IMG/VR virus record: IMGVR_UViG_3300029893_000037
Span: 1-38,416 of that record
DNA: 38,416 nucleotides
Reading direction: 5' to 3' (one strand)
Source of the DNA: a virus
Shown piece by piece: positions 20,533-28,573 of this stretch; within the stretch, counting starts at the first letter, position 1; each line of letters starts with the position of its first letter. The notes beneath the pieces were generated by a model. The model had not been told where the DNA came from and ran no database searches. It was given only the letters and a program-made list of their open reading frames with translations. A program made the position numbers and the translations under genes.

Positions 20533-21015
20533 ATGGCGACCATACAAGTCAAGAACCTCGCAAACCAAGAGCCTCGTTGGGCTGGCGCCGTTGGCAACCA
20601 GTTCGTCGAGCAATACAACCTGGCCGTCGATTCTGCCGGAAAGGTAAATGGCGTCGACCTCGGCACGGGCGATGTCATCCTGTTGGGCTTCCTCAAAGCC
20701 GGCTGGACCCTCCATCCGGCTGCTGCCGACGTGGTGATTACCGATGCCTTCGGCACAGGCGTTACCGGCACGCTCGGCTTTGCATATGTGGATGGCGTCG
20801 ATCTGGCTGGCGCTGACGCGCAGGATGCCGACTACTTCATGAAGTCGAACACGCTGGCCGCTGCTGCCATCGTGCGCGGCAACAATGAAGCCGTCAAGCC
20901 GATCACGCTCAAGAAGTCTGCGTATCTCACGCTGACCTTGGGCGGCACGGCGCACGACGCATCTGCGGCAGACATGGATGTGTTCATTCGCGGCATCAAT
21001 ACCGGCCTGCTGTAA
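20533..21015 (+). CDS. Probable capsid decoration or minor head protein (160 aa)
   Basis: Beta-rich sequence, MATIQVKNLANQEPRWAGAVGNQFVEQYNLAVDSAGKV, with repeated Gly/Ala/Val strands (DVVITDAFGTGVTGTLGFAYVDGVDLAGADAQDADYF) and KSAYLTLTLGGTAHDASAADMDVFIRGI. Located immediately after the capsid gene with its own good ribosome site (AAAAGGAAACGATC), where decoration proteins usually lie. No named family recognised; role inferred from position. Confidence 0.7.
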   Translation: MATIQVKNLANQEPRWAGAVGNQFVEQYNLAVDSAGKVNGVDLGTGDVILLGFLKAGWTLHPAAADVVITDAFGTGVTGTLGFAYVDGVDLAGADAQDADYFMKSNTLAAAAIVRGNNEAVKPITLKKSAYLTLTLGGTAHDASAADMDVFIRGINTGLL

Positions 21016-21087
21016 AGCCGGAATGTTGTAACCCGGGTGCCGGCCTGCCGATGGTGGGCCGGCTCCTTCCACCCACAAGGATGAACG

Positions 21088-21687
21088 ATGAACGAGGCGC
21101 CTGAAAACTTCATGTCGCGCGATGCTGGCGGATTCATGGACAAGATCACTGACCTGATGGACGAGGAAGAAAACGTCGTCATCGGCCCGCCCGGGTCGAG
21201 CAATTCCATCATGGTGCCGGTCAAGCACGTCGGTATCCGGACGGAACGGACGGACAACGTGGCGAACACGGGCCTGAAATGGCACGGCAATGAAACGCTG
21301 CTGGTTCCGGAACAGAAAGCGGTGATCCTGCTCAAGTATCCGGACGTGTGGGCATTCGACAATGAATACCTCGATGCCAATGCCGGGACGAATTACGATG
21401 GCCGTGTCCCGCTGGTGATCTACGTCACCACGGACGACTTTGCGGCACTGTCATCCGGCGCGGCGGAAGTCATGGTGATCCATGCCGACGATTCCAAGCC
21501 GGTCGGTCGCGCGGACGCGAACCTCTCGCTCAACGAGGAACTGGCGGCGCTCGACAAGGCAGGTCTGCTGGCCTATGCCGAGGCACATGGCGTCAAGCTG
21601 GACAAGCGTTCGGCCGAACCTAAACTCCGTGAGCAACTGTTGCTGGCGCTGGCCGGCGACCCGCTGGCACAGGAAAACGAGGAATAA
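21088..21687 (+). CDS. Hypothetical virion-region protein (199 aa)
   Basis: Residues 20-120 (DLMDEEENVVIGPPGSSNSIMVPVKHVGIRTERTDNVANTGLKWHGNETLLVPEQKAVILLKYPDVWAFD) are beta-rich; residues 150-195 end in a helical SAP/Rho-N-like piece (NEELAALDKAGLLAYAEAHGVKLDKRSAEPKLREQLLLAL), a shape often used for weak nucleic-acid or protein contact. It lies between the decoration-like gene and connector genes; probably a minor head protein. Function unproven. Confidence 0.7.
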   Translation: MNEAPENFMSRDAGGFMDKITDLMDEEENVVIGPPGSSNSIMVPVKHVGIRTERTDNVANTGLKWHGNETLLVPEQKAVILLKYPDVWAFDNEYLDANAGTNYDGRVPLVIYVTTDDFAALSSGAAEVMVIHADDSKPVGRADANLSLNEELAALDKAGLLAYAEAHGVKLDKRSAEPKLREQLLLALAGDPLAQENEE

Positions 21688-21690
21688 GCC

Positions 21691-22017
21691 ATGGCCACGC
21701 TGCAGGAAGTCATCGACCTGGCGCGCATCGACCTGAACGATCCTGTCAAGATCCGCTGGCCGGACGCCACCCTGCTCAAGTACGCCAATGACGCCCTGCA
21801 ACTGGCCCGCACTTTCCGCGCGGATCTGTTCGTCGGCAACCTGACATCCGCCCTTTCCGATCTGGCCTTGAGCGGAACATTCCCGCTGCCATTGGCCTAT
21901 CGGCGCCCGGTGGCCGACTACATCATTGGCCGGGCATCGTTGAAGGATGACGAGAACGCGCAGATGGATCGCGCCCCCGGCTATCTGCAGATGTTCAAAC
22001 TGGCGCTCGGGGTGTAG
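21691..22017 (+). CDS. Head-tail adaptor-like protein, DUF6682 type (108 aa)
   Basis: MATLQEVIDLARIDLNDPVKIRWPDATLLKYANDALQLARTFRADLF matches a widespread phage family whose members sit between capsid and tail genes: LxxARxxLxD ... RWxDxxLLxYxNDAxxxxxxxRPDLF. The helical C-terminus (LPLAYRRPVADYIIGRASLKDDENAQMDRAPGYLQMFKLAL) is typical of ring-forming adaptors attached below the portal. Position supports this. Confidence 0.8.
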   Translation: MATLQEVIDLARIDLNDPVKIRWPDATLLKYANDALQLARTFRADLFVGNLTSALSDLALSGTFPLPLAYRRPVADYIIGRASLKDDENAQMDRAPGYLQMFKLALGV

Positions 22018-22019
22018 CG

Positions 22020-22658
22020 ATGAAGGCGTGGAACACGTTTCTCGATTATGTGATGCCCTGGGTAGCCGGCGTCGAACAGCCCATGGCCGAACATGCGATC
22101 AAGCTGGCGGCCATCGAGTTCTTCACGGATTCACGCTGCGACCGGCGCACGCTGGCGGCTGTGGCGACGACGGCCGGCAGCCATGCCGCAATCGCCCTGA
22201 CGCTGCCCAGCGATGAACTCAAGATCGTGCGCATCGAGCGCGTCCGCTTCGAGGATGGCGATGACCTTGACCCGCTCATGGGCACCGAGGACACGGCCGC
22301 ACTGCTGAATGAAGATGGCGAGCCGGCCTACTTTCGCAGGTACTCGTCGTCCGGGGCAATCACGGTATTGCCTTACCCGGATGCCGTCTATCCGCTGATC
22401 CCAAGCGTTTCGCTGCGTCCGCACCTGGCCTCGACCGGGATCGAGAGCGACGATCTGGCCGAGCGCTACGCGCAATCGATCGGGTACGGCGCCATCGGCA
22501 AATTGCTGGCCATGCCGCGCAAGCCATGGACAGATGCGGCAACTGCCGCCCTGAACTTCGGGCTTTTCAAGCAAGCCGCACAGGATGCGCTGGACGATGC
22601 GAATGCGGGCGATACCAGCGCGCCGGCCAGGGTGCGGTCGGTATTTGGACTCAGGTGA
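22020..22658 (+). CDS. Putative head-tail connector or tail-base protein (212 aa)
   Basis: Begins MKAWNTFLDYVMPWVAGVEQPMAEHAIKLAAIEFFTDS, continues with a beta region (LTLPSDELKIVRIERVRFEDGDDLDPL; YFRRYSSSGAITVLPYPDAVYPLIPSVSLRPH) and a helical end (ERYAQSIGYGAIGKLLAMPRKPW). This layout recurs in the second adaptor gene of podoviruses next to the DUF6682-type gene. It begins 2 nt after that gene. Function inferred from context. Confidence 0.72.
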   Translation: MKAWNTFLDYVMPWVAGVEQPMAEHAIKLAAIEFFTDSRCDRRTLAAVATTAGSHAAIALTLPSDELKIVRIERVRFEDGDDLDPLMGTEDTAALLNEDGEPAYFRRYSSSGAITVLPYPDAVYPLIPSVSLRPHLASTGIESDDLAERYAQSIGYGAIGKLLAMPRKPWTDAATAALNFGLFKQAAQDALDDANAGDTSAPARVRSVFGLR

Positions 22659-23113
22659 TGGCGCGCATGACCCCGAATTTCACCTATGCCGAACTGATCC
22701 AGTCAGACATTGCCGAGCGCTTCGGCATCGACAACACGCCGGACGATCCGCATGTCGTCGGCAATCTCTATGTGCTGGCGAGCGGTTTGGAGCGCTGTCG
22801 CGCGATTCTCGACAAGCCCATGATCATCACCAGCGGATACCGCAGTCCGCGCCTCAATGCGCTGGTGAAGGGGGCGCGCAGCAGTGCGCACTTGTCCGGT
22901 CTGGCGGCCGACTTCCGCGTGCCCGGCATGTCTGCGCGCGACGTGTGCCTGCTGCTGAAAGATCACCGGCACATCGGGTTCGACCAACTGATCCACGAAG
23001 GAAGCTGGACGCATATCGCGTTCCCCGCCGAACATCGCCCGCCACGGTACAGCGTGCTGACGGCGGTCTTTCGCACCGGTGCGCCGACGACTTACCAGGA
23101 GGGCATTGCATGA
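22658..23113 (+). CDS. Peptidase M15-type endolysin (151 aa)
   Basis: Zn peptidase that cleaves peptidoglycan cross-links. MARMTPNFTYAELIQSDIAERFGIDN is the usual start of the phage M15A type. SSAHLSGLAADF (76-86) supplies the SxHxxGxAxD zinc ligands His78 and Asp85; HEGSWTHIAF has the third ligand His119 and the acidic base region. Size is normal for a single-domain endolysin. It has no signal peptide, so it relies on the holin encoded next. The ATG overlaps the preceding stop as TGATG. Confidence 0.9.
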   Translation: MARMTPNFTYAELIQSDIAERFGIDNTPDDPHVVGNLYVLASGLERCRAILDKPMIITSGYRSPRLNALVKGARSSAHLSGLAADFRVPGMSARDVCLLLKDHRHIGFDQLIHEGSWTHIAFPAEHRPPRYSVLTAVFRTGAPTTYQEGIA

Positions 23114-23511
23114 ACACGATGATACTTGGAAGCATTTTCGAGATCGGCAAGACGCTGATCGAGCGCTGGCTGCCAGACCCGGAAGCGAAGCGCCAGGCTG
23201 AACTCGAACTGATGCGCATGGCTGCAGACGGAGAACTCAAGCAGGTCATCTCCCAGCTTGAGATCAATGCGCGCGAGGCCACGCATCCGAGCGTGTGGGT
23301 ATCCGGGTGGCGTCCGTTCTTCGGCTGGATCGGCGGCGTAGGTTTCCTTTACGCGACGGTCGTACAGCCCGCGCTGGTCTGGTATGGCGCAGCAAAGGGC
23401 TGGCCGGTGCCGCCCGACGTGAATCTCGACCTGCTCTGGGTCGTCGTCACCGGCATGCTCGGCATCGGCGGGCTGCGAACCTTCGAGAAGGCGCGGGGGG
23501 TCAGCAAGTGA
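23110..23511 (+). CDS. Holin of the 3TM GTA type (133 aa)
   Basis: MNTMILGSIFEIGKTLIERWLPDPEAKRQAELELMRMAADGELKQVISQLEINAREATHPSVWVSGWRPFFGWIG fits the GTA-type 3TM holin family: a short N-terminal hydrophobic helix, an amphipathic helix, the HPSxWVxGWRPxxGWIG motif, then two membrane segments (VGFLYATVVQPALVWYGAA; LLWVVVTGMLGIGGLRTFE). It makes the inner-membrane lesion that lets the endolysin out. Starts in a 4-nt overlap with the endolysin gene. Confidence 0.88.
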   Translation: MNTMILGSIFEIGKTLIERWLPDPEAKRQAELELMRMAADGELKQVISQLEINAREATHPSVWVSGWRPFFGWIGGVGFLYATVVQPALVWYGAAKGWPVPPDVNLDLLWVVVTGMLGIGGLRTFEKARGVSK

Positions 23512-23945
23512 GCGACAAGGACTTCGATGTGCGCGGCGAGATCATGAGATCAATCAGCGCCACGGACGATGCCAAGGATCGTTCGATGCTGATGCTGATG
23601 CTCGGCGTGCTTGAGCGCGTCGAGAAGCTGCTTGCCGACGAAGAAACACTGCGACAGCGCGTTCTGAACGGCGACTACCCGCGTCACTCAGAACATCACG
23701 AGCTGATCGAAGAGCTTGCGGACATCAACGCTGCCGAGGCGATCCGTTGGGTCAATCAGTTCCGCGACTCTGGCGTGGATGAGGTCTGCCACTACTCCAA
23801 GACCAAGATGCAGGAAGACATAGATGCCAAGGCCACGCGCAAGGGGTTCAAGCATGCCGCGCTGATGTCGCTTGCCGGCGAGCTTGGGCGCGTTGCCATT
23901 ACCGCTGTGGCGGCGGTCACTGGCGTGCTGTGGGTGATCAAATGA
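23508..23945 (+). CDS. Lysis-cluster protein with C-terminal membrane anchor (145 aa)
   Basis: GTG start (GTGA overlap with holin). A mostly helical, charged body (MLMLGVLERVEKLLADEETLRQRVLNG; HHELIEELADINAAEAIRWVNQF) ends in a single hydrophobic segment, VAITAVAAVTGVLWVIK, making it tail-anchored with the N-terminus inside. It could assist holin timing or act like XhlA-type lysis helpers; no family is certain. An ATGA overlap joins it to the next gene. Confidence 0.72.
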   Translation: MSDKDFDVRGEIMRSISATDDAKDRSMLMLMLGVLERVEKLLADEETLRQRVLNGDYPRHSEHHELIEELADINAAEAIRWVNQFRDSGVDEVCHYSKTKMQEDIDAKATRKGFKHAALMSLAGELGRVAITAVAAVTGVLWVIK

Positions 23946-24064
23946 ACGACGCCTTCTACCTCAAGCTCTTCGCCGTCATCGCCGTCATGGTCTGCGTCGT
24001 CACTGCGACCGTCTGCGTGCGCGACGTTCTGATCGAGCAGATTCGGTGCGAGCAGACGAAATGA
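23942..24064 (+). CDS. Small membrane protein of the lysis cluster (40 aa)
   Basis: MNDAFYLKLFAVIAVMVCVV followed by TATVCVRDVLIEQIRCEQTK: one hydrophobic segment and three cysteines. Overlaps both neighbours by 4 nt (ATGA). It could be a second holin or antiholin, or a spanin-like micro-protein; no lipobox is evident. Confidence 0.62.
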   Translation: MNDAFYLKLFAVIAVMVCVVTATVCVRDVLIEQIRCEQTK

Positions 24065-25737
24065 CAGGCTGGGTAGTCCGTCAATTCCGAGGCATTGCAC
24101 CACGGGCCGAACCGCGACTGCTGGCCGACAATCAGGCGCAGATCGCCGTTGATTGCAAGCTCTGGCATGGCAGCCTGCGGCCGCTGCACGACAACCTTGA
24201 GGTACTTCCGGCACTGCCCAAGGCAGGTACCGTCAAGAGCATTTACCGTTTTGGCAAAAGCACGGACAGCGACGTTCTCTACTGGTTCCACTGGCTGTAT
24301 GACACGGATGTGGTGCGCGGTTTCGTGGCCGGCGACGACTACGAGCGCACCTATTGGACGGGCGGCGGAACTGAGCCGCGCGTAACCAACTTCCAGCAGG
24401 CGACCAATGGCGGCAGCAACTACCCTGTGGCCAGTTGGACGCTTGGGCTTCCGCGCGGGGTTGCTCCGAATGTTGCCGTGGGCGGCACTGCTGGCGGCGA
24501 GCCGGAAGAGCGCACATACGTTTATTGCTGGGTGACAACGCTTGGCGAGGTCGGGCCGCCATCTGCGGCATCTGCCATCGTGACAGTTGAAAGCGGCCAG
24601 TACGTCGATCTTTCGGGAATCCCGGCTGTTCCGCCGACCGGAAACTACAGCATCGCCGGCAAGCGCATCTATCGCGCCACGGCGGGCACATACCTCTATG
24701 TTGCGGACATCAGCGCCGTGGCGACGACCTACCGCGACAGCATCCTGACGGCTGACCTTGGCGAGGAAATGGGTTCCCTGTGGTGGGACATGCCGCCCGC
24801 CGATCTGCAAGGGCTGGTTTCGATGCCGAATGGCATCATGGCCGGGTTCAGCGGCAAGGACATCCACTTCTGCGAGCCGTTCTATCCGCACGCCTGGCCG
24901 CAGAAATACATCCTGACCGTTGATGATGACGTGGTGGCGCTTGGCGTCCTCGATACCACGCTGATCGTCCTGACGAAGAGCTACCCCTACACCATCAACG
25001 GCTCGCACCCGGATTCCATGGTGATGGTCAAGGGACAGTTGCCGCAAGCCTGCGTTTCCAAGCGCTCTGTTGTGTCGGCCGGTGATGGCGTGATATTCGC
25101 CTCGCCGGACGGCATGTTCATGCTTTCATCGGCCGGCGCGCGCAACCTGACGGAAACCATGTTCACGCGTGAGGAATGGCAGACATTCAAGCCATCTTCG
25201 ATGCACGGCTACCTGCTCGACGGCAAGTACATCGGGTTCTACGACACGGGCGCGGTGCAGGGCGGGTTCATTCTCGATCTTGCCGGCGACATGACGCTGA
25301 TCGGCTTCTATGCCTCGGCCGGTTATTACGACCCGCAGCGCGATGCCCTGTTCTTGGTGACGAACGGCAACAAGCTCGTCAAGTTCGATGCTGCCAGCAC
25401 CTACCGGACGGCGCAATGGCGCTCGAAGGCGTTCTATCTGCCCAGCCCGCGCAATCTCGGCTTTGCCCGCGTCGAGGCATCCGGCTACCCGGTCACGCTC
25501 AAGACGGTGGCAACGCTAGCGAATGCGACCGAAGCAGCTGCCGTCGCCGCGGCTTACCCTGGCGTGGTGACGGCAAGCGGGAGCAAGATCATTTACACCG
25601 TCAGCGTGACGGATGATCGCGTGCTTGGTCTGCCGAACGGCTTCGCGGCGAAGGTGTGGGAGTTCGAGCTGTCCAGCCAGTTCGAGATTCTGTCTGCCGG
25701 CTTCGCTCAAACGGTGCGGGAGTTCTCGCGTGGGTAG
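24061..25737 (+). CDS. Large tail protein (558 aa)
   Basis: MTGWVVRQFRGIAPRAEPRLLADNQAQIAVDCKLWHGSLRPLHD is the characteristic start of a large structural protein family in podoviruses (xFxGxxPRxxPRLLxDxxAQxAxNxxLxSGxLxP). The rest is beta-rich and propeller-like (VSMPNGIMAGFSGKDIHFCEPFYPHAWPQKYILTVDDDVVALGVLDTTLIVLTKSYPYTINGSHPDSM; SKRSVVSAGDGVIFASPDGMFML). It probably forms the tail tube or hub below the adaptors. ATG at 24061 overlaps the preceding stop; it overlaps the fibre gene by 8 nt. Confidence 0.82.
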   Translation: MTGWVVRQFRGIAPRAEPRLLADNQAQIAVDCKLWHGSLRPLHDNLEVLPALPKAGTVKSIYRFGKSTDSDVLYWFHWLYDTDVVRGFVAGDDYERTYWTGGGTEPRVTNFQQATNGGSNYPVASWTLGLPRGVAPNVAVGGTAGGEPEERTYVYCWVTTLGEVGPPSAASAIVTVESGQYVDLSGIPAVPPTGNYSIAGKRIYRATAGTYLYVADISAVATTYRDSILTADLGEEMGSLWWDMPPADLQGLVSMPNGIMAGFSGKDIHFCEPFYPHAWPQKYILTVDDDVVALGVLDTTLIVLTKSYPYTINGSHPDSMVMVKGQLPQACVSKRSVVSAGDGVIFASPDGMFMLSSAGARNLTETMFTREEWQTFKPSSMHGYLLDGKYIGFYDTGAVQGGFILDLAGDMTLIGFYASAGYYDPQRDALFLVTNGNKLVKFDAASTYRTAQWRSKAFYLPSPRNLGFARVEASGYPVTLKTVATLANATEAAAVAAAYPGVVTASGSKIIYTVSVTDDRVLGLPNGFAAKVWEFELSSQFEILSAGFAQTVREFSRG

Positions 25738-27514
25738 GTCTGGTCTGCCTTCCATCATCAGCCAGATCCCTCTCGATCTGCGGCAGTTCCTTGATCGTGT
25801 CCGCGAATTCATCGACACGGCGAAGCGCGGCGACATGGCCTTTGTGACGCGCGAGGATCTGCTGGATTCCGGCATTGCCACGCCCGGGCCTGGAGACACG
25901 CTGTTGCCGGTTGCGTATGTGCTTGACACGACTCCACCGCCGACACCTTCCGGGCTGTTCGCCGCAGGCACGCTGACATCGATCTATCTGGCGTGGGATG
26001 CTCCTGGGTACGCCAACCACGGCTATACGCTGGTCTGGCGCTCGCAGGACAACAACTTCTCGAACGCGGTCGAAGTAGGTAGCTCAGCCTCGCGCCTGTT
26101 CACGGATTCGACCGGGATGGGCGTTGCTGCCTACTACTGGATTCAGTTCGTCAGCAAGGCTGGCGTGGCCGGCCCGGTGATCGGGAATGGAACAGGACAG
26201 AACGGTGTTTTCGCATCGACCAGCGGGACGGTGCCTGGTTCGCTGATCGCGGCAGAGTCCATTACCGGCGACAAGATTCTCGCGGGCGAAATCCTCGCCT
26301 CGCACATCTACACGCCGACGCTCGACGCAATCACGGCCGACCTTGGCGACATCACGGCCGGGACGATCACGCTCGACAATGCCGGATTCCTGCGCTCCGG
26401 AAACATCGCCTACTTCAACGGCAATGGCTTCTGGATGGGCTACCACATCGACGCCTACAAGATGTTCATTGGCGATGATGGCGGCGAATACCTCGACTGG
26501 AACGGCACGAACCTGACGATTAACACGCCAGAATTCCACTTGTCAGGCGGGAATGCGACGTTCTCGGGTGATCTGAGCGCGGCAACGGGAACATTTGCTG
26601 GTTCTTTGAATGCTGCAACAGGGACTTTTACCGGCTCGCTGCAAGCGGCCACCGGCACCTTCGCCGGATCACTGCAAGCGGCAGACGGCTTGTTCTCTGG
26701 TCAGCTTCTTGCCGCGACGGGCACGTTCGCAGGGTCGCTGGCCGCTGGTGTTATTAACTCATCGGCATTTGATTCGCTGCGCTACGAGTATGCCTCGCCC
26801 GGCTCATTCGAGTTGACTATACCGGCGATGAACGCGGGTTGGACCTCAATGAAAATGAGGGTGACCGTGCAAGGCGCAGGTGGTGGTGGCGGTGGTGGTG
26901 GGAGAGGTTTGTTTTGGAATGGTGAGGATTGGGTGTCGTTTTTTGGCGGCGGCGGCGGTGGTGGCGCTGGTAGTCGTGTTGTTTATGACAATATTGCCTG
27001 TACTCCTGGGCAGGGAGTGTCGATAACGGTCGGAGCTGGCGGTCTACCAGGTACTAGCGCGTACAGCGATAATGCATCAAATGGGTTGAGCGGTGGCGCG
27101 ACAAGTGTTTACTACGGGACCTCATACACGGCGACCGCGGGTACTGGTGGCGGTAAGTCTAGTAGTAGTAACGCAGCTGGTGTTGGTGGTGTGTTGGGCG
27201 GCGGTAATGGCAGCGCATCCGACAGTATTGGGTCTGGCGGCCGCGGGGGTGCGTCACAATACGGCGTCGGCGGACAGGGTGGATATGTTAACGCGCAAGG
27301 GCCAGTGCCTGCTGTAAGTGGTGGGTTGGGCTGTGGTGGTGGCGGCGGCGGGAGTACCGCAAACTTTCTTGTGCCTCCTGCATCAGGTGGCCCCGGCTAC
27401 GTCCTGATCGAGTTCTACGATCCGAACACGATCGTCCTGAATTCCCGCTACAGCAACCTGATTACCTGGCTGGATTCGATCGGCCATGGCGCCGTGCCGG
27501 AGAACGCGAGGTGA
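25730..27514 (+). CDS. Tail fibre with decapeptide repeats and glycine-rich tip (594 aa)
   Basis: Receptor-binding candidate. GTG start at 25730 (GGGAG upstream). N-terminal attachment part: SGLPSIISQIPLDLRQFLDRVREFIDTAKRGDM. Residues 60-160 resemble a fibronectin III-type domain (TPPPTPSGLFAAGTLTSIYLAWDAPG). Residues 200-270 include ADLGDITAGTITLDN and GYHIDAYKMFIGDDGGEYLDWNG. Residues 277-338 hold about six repeats of ATGTFAGSLQA, a beta-structured shaft. Residues 380-560 are polyglycine-rich (VQGAGGGGGGGGRG; SFFGGGGGGGAGS; GCGGGGGGS), like glycine-rich phage adhesin tips. This tip uses many GGT and T-ending codons, unlike its surroundings. Confidence 0.88.
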   Translation: MGRSGLPSIISQIPLDLRQFLDRVREFIDTAKRGDMAFVTREDLLDSGIATPGPGDTLLPVAYVLDTTPPPTPSGLFAAGTLTSIYLAWDAPGYANHGYTLVWRSQDNNFSNAVEVGSSASRLFTDSTGMGVAAYYWIQFVSKAGVAGPVIGNGTGQNGVFASTSGTVPGSLIAAESITGDKILAGEILASHIYTPTLDAITADLGDITAGTITLDNAGFLRSGNIAYFNGNGFWMGYHIDAYKMFIGDDGGEYLDWNGTNLTINTPEFHLSGGNATFSGDLSAATGTFAGSLNAATGTFTGSLQAATGTFAGSLQAADGLFSGQLLAATGTFAGSLAAGVINSSAFDSLRYEYASPGSFELTIPAMNAGWTSMKMRVTVQGAGGGGGGGGRGLFWNGEDWVSFFGGGGGGGAGSRVVYDNIACTPGQGVSITVGAGGLPGTSAYSDNASNGLSGGATSVYYGTSYTATAGTGGGKSSSSNAAGVGGVLGGGNGSASDSIGSGGRGGASQYGVGGQGGYVNAQGPVPAVSGGLGCGGGGGGSTANFLVPPASGGPGYVLIEFYDPNTIVLNSRYSNLITWLDSIGHGAVPENAR

Positions 27515-27518
27515 GGCG

Positions 27519-28160
27519 ATGACGCGCATTCTTGAAACCACCCTCGATGTCGCCACGATGATCTTGCGCAAGCGCGTGGCGCCCGCCGGTGCGCTGGCCG
27601 ACGTGGCGGTGCTGTGTCGCGTGGCGGACATTGCCGCGGCGAGCGATCCCGCCATCGATGCGGTGATCGATGCCTTCGACTGGGCTGGCGCGCACGGGGT
27701 GTACGTGCTCGACCTGGCCACGCAGACTATCGCGCCACAGGGCATGCCGCCGAGCGCGTGGCACGTGTGGGACTGGACCACGCTGGCGTGGGTCGACCCG
27801 CGCACGCTCGATGGATTGAAGGCCGACAAGAATGCCGAGATCAATGCAACGCGCGCCGCACTGAATACCAGCTCATTCATCCACGACGGCAAGACGTTTT
27901 CCTGCGATTCGCTGTCGCGGTCGGATATCGACGGCGTGAATGGGTACGTCGCGCTTTACGGTGTTCTTCCGCCAGACTTCCCCGGCGCATGGAAGGCCAT
28001 CGACAATTCGTACTACCCGCTTGCCGATGTTGCGGCATGGAAGGCTTTTTACGCCTCGATGGTGGCGGCCGGAACTGAGAATTTCATGCGTGCCCAGCAA
28101 CTCAAGGCACAGCTCGCTGCGGCGACGACGGCGGAAGAAGTGGAGGCCGTGCGGTGGTAG
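27519..28160 (+). CDS. DUF4376-like tail fibre-associated protein (213 aa)
   Basis: Start at 27519 with GAGGTGAGGC upstream. The N-terminal half is helical (MTRILETTLDVATMILRKRVAPAGALADVAVLCRVADIAAASDPAIDAVIDAFDW), then WHVWDWTTLAWVDPRTLDGLKADKNAEINATRAALNTSSFIHDGKTFSCDSLSRSDIDGVNGYVAL, which is the DUF4376 pattern. Such proteins follow tail-fibre genes and are thought to be fibre-assembly or minor fibre proteins. Overlaps the GNAT gene by 7 nt. Confidence 0.8.
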   Translation: MTRILETTLDVATMILRKRVAPAGALADVAVLCRVADIAAASDPAIDAVIDAFDWAGAHGVYVLDLATQTIAPQGMPPSAWHVWDWTTLAWVDPRTLDGLKADKNAEINATRAALNTSSFIHDGKTFSCDSLSRSDIDGVNGYVALYGVLPPDFPGAWKAIDNSYYPLADVAAWKAFYASMVAAGTENFMRAQQLKAQLAAATTAEEVEAVRW

Positions 28161-28573
28161 GCAATCAGGCCGCCATCGTCTTCGGCCCGGCTGTCATCCC
28201 GTGGCTTGAGCAGCAGCTTGGCCAAACATTCAGCGGCGAAGCGATCGGGCTTGGCCTCATGCGCGGAGATCAGTGGGTTGCCGGCGTGGCTTACCGCGAC
28301 CGGCAATACCACAACGTCAATGTTTCGCTGGTTGCCATGCCGGGCAGCCTGACGCGGCCATTCCTGCGGGCAATCCACGATTACCCGTTCAACTATCTCG
28401 GTGTTAATCGGGTGACTGCCCATGTCCGCCGCAGCAATAGTGACTCGATCAGCATCATCGAGCGTGTCGGCTTTCGCTACGAAGGCTGTCAGCGCATGGG
28501 CTACCCGGACGGCGAGGACAAGCTGATGTACGGAATCTTGCGCGAGGAATACAAATGGCCCGCATCACGATAA
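28154..28573 (+). CDS. GNAT-family N-acetyltransferase (139 aa)
   Basis: GTG start at 28154. Transfers an acetyl group from acetyl-CoA to an amine. Supporting features: VSLVAMPGSLTRPFLRAIHDYPFNYLGVNRVTAHVRRSNSDSISIIERVGFRYEGCQRM (55-115), where NRVTAHV is the beta5 strand, SIIERVGFRYEG the motif B helix and turn (xxExxGFxxEG). The usual R/QxxGxG/A loop for CoA is not conserved, so catalysis is less sure. Similar GNAT genes occur near fibre and ejection genes of other podoviruses; substrate unknown. Overlaps the radical SAM gene by 19 nt. Confidence 0.83.
   Translation: MVGNQAAIVFGPAVIPWLEQQLGQTFSGEAIGLGLMRGDQWVAGVAYRDRQYHNVNVSLVAMPGSLTRPFLRAIHDYPFNYLGVNRVTAHVRRSNSDSISIIERVGFRYEGCQRMGYPDGEDKLMYGILREEYKWPASR

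Noticed and set aside
25730-28160. Diversity-generating retroelement target in the tail fibre
   Set aside because: No reverse transcriptase, template repeat or A-to-N variable repeat was seen in the window.
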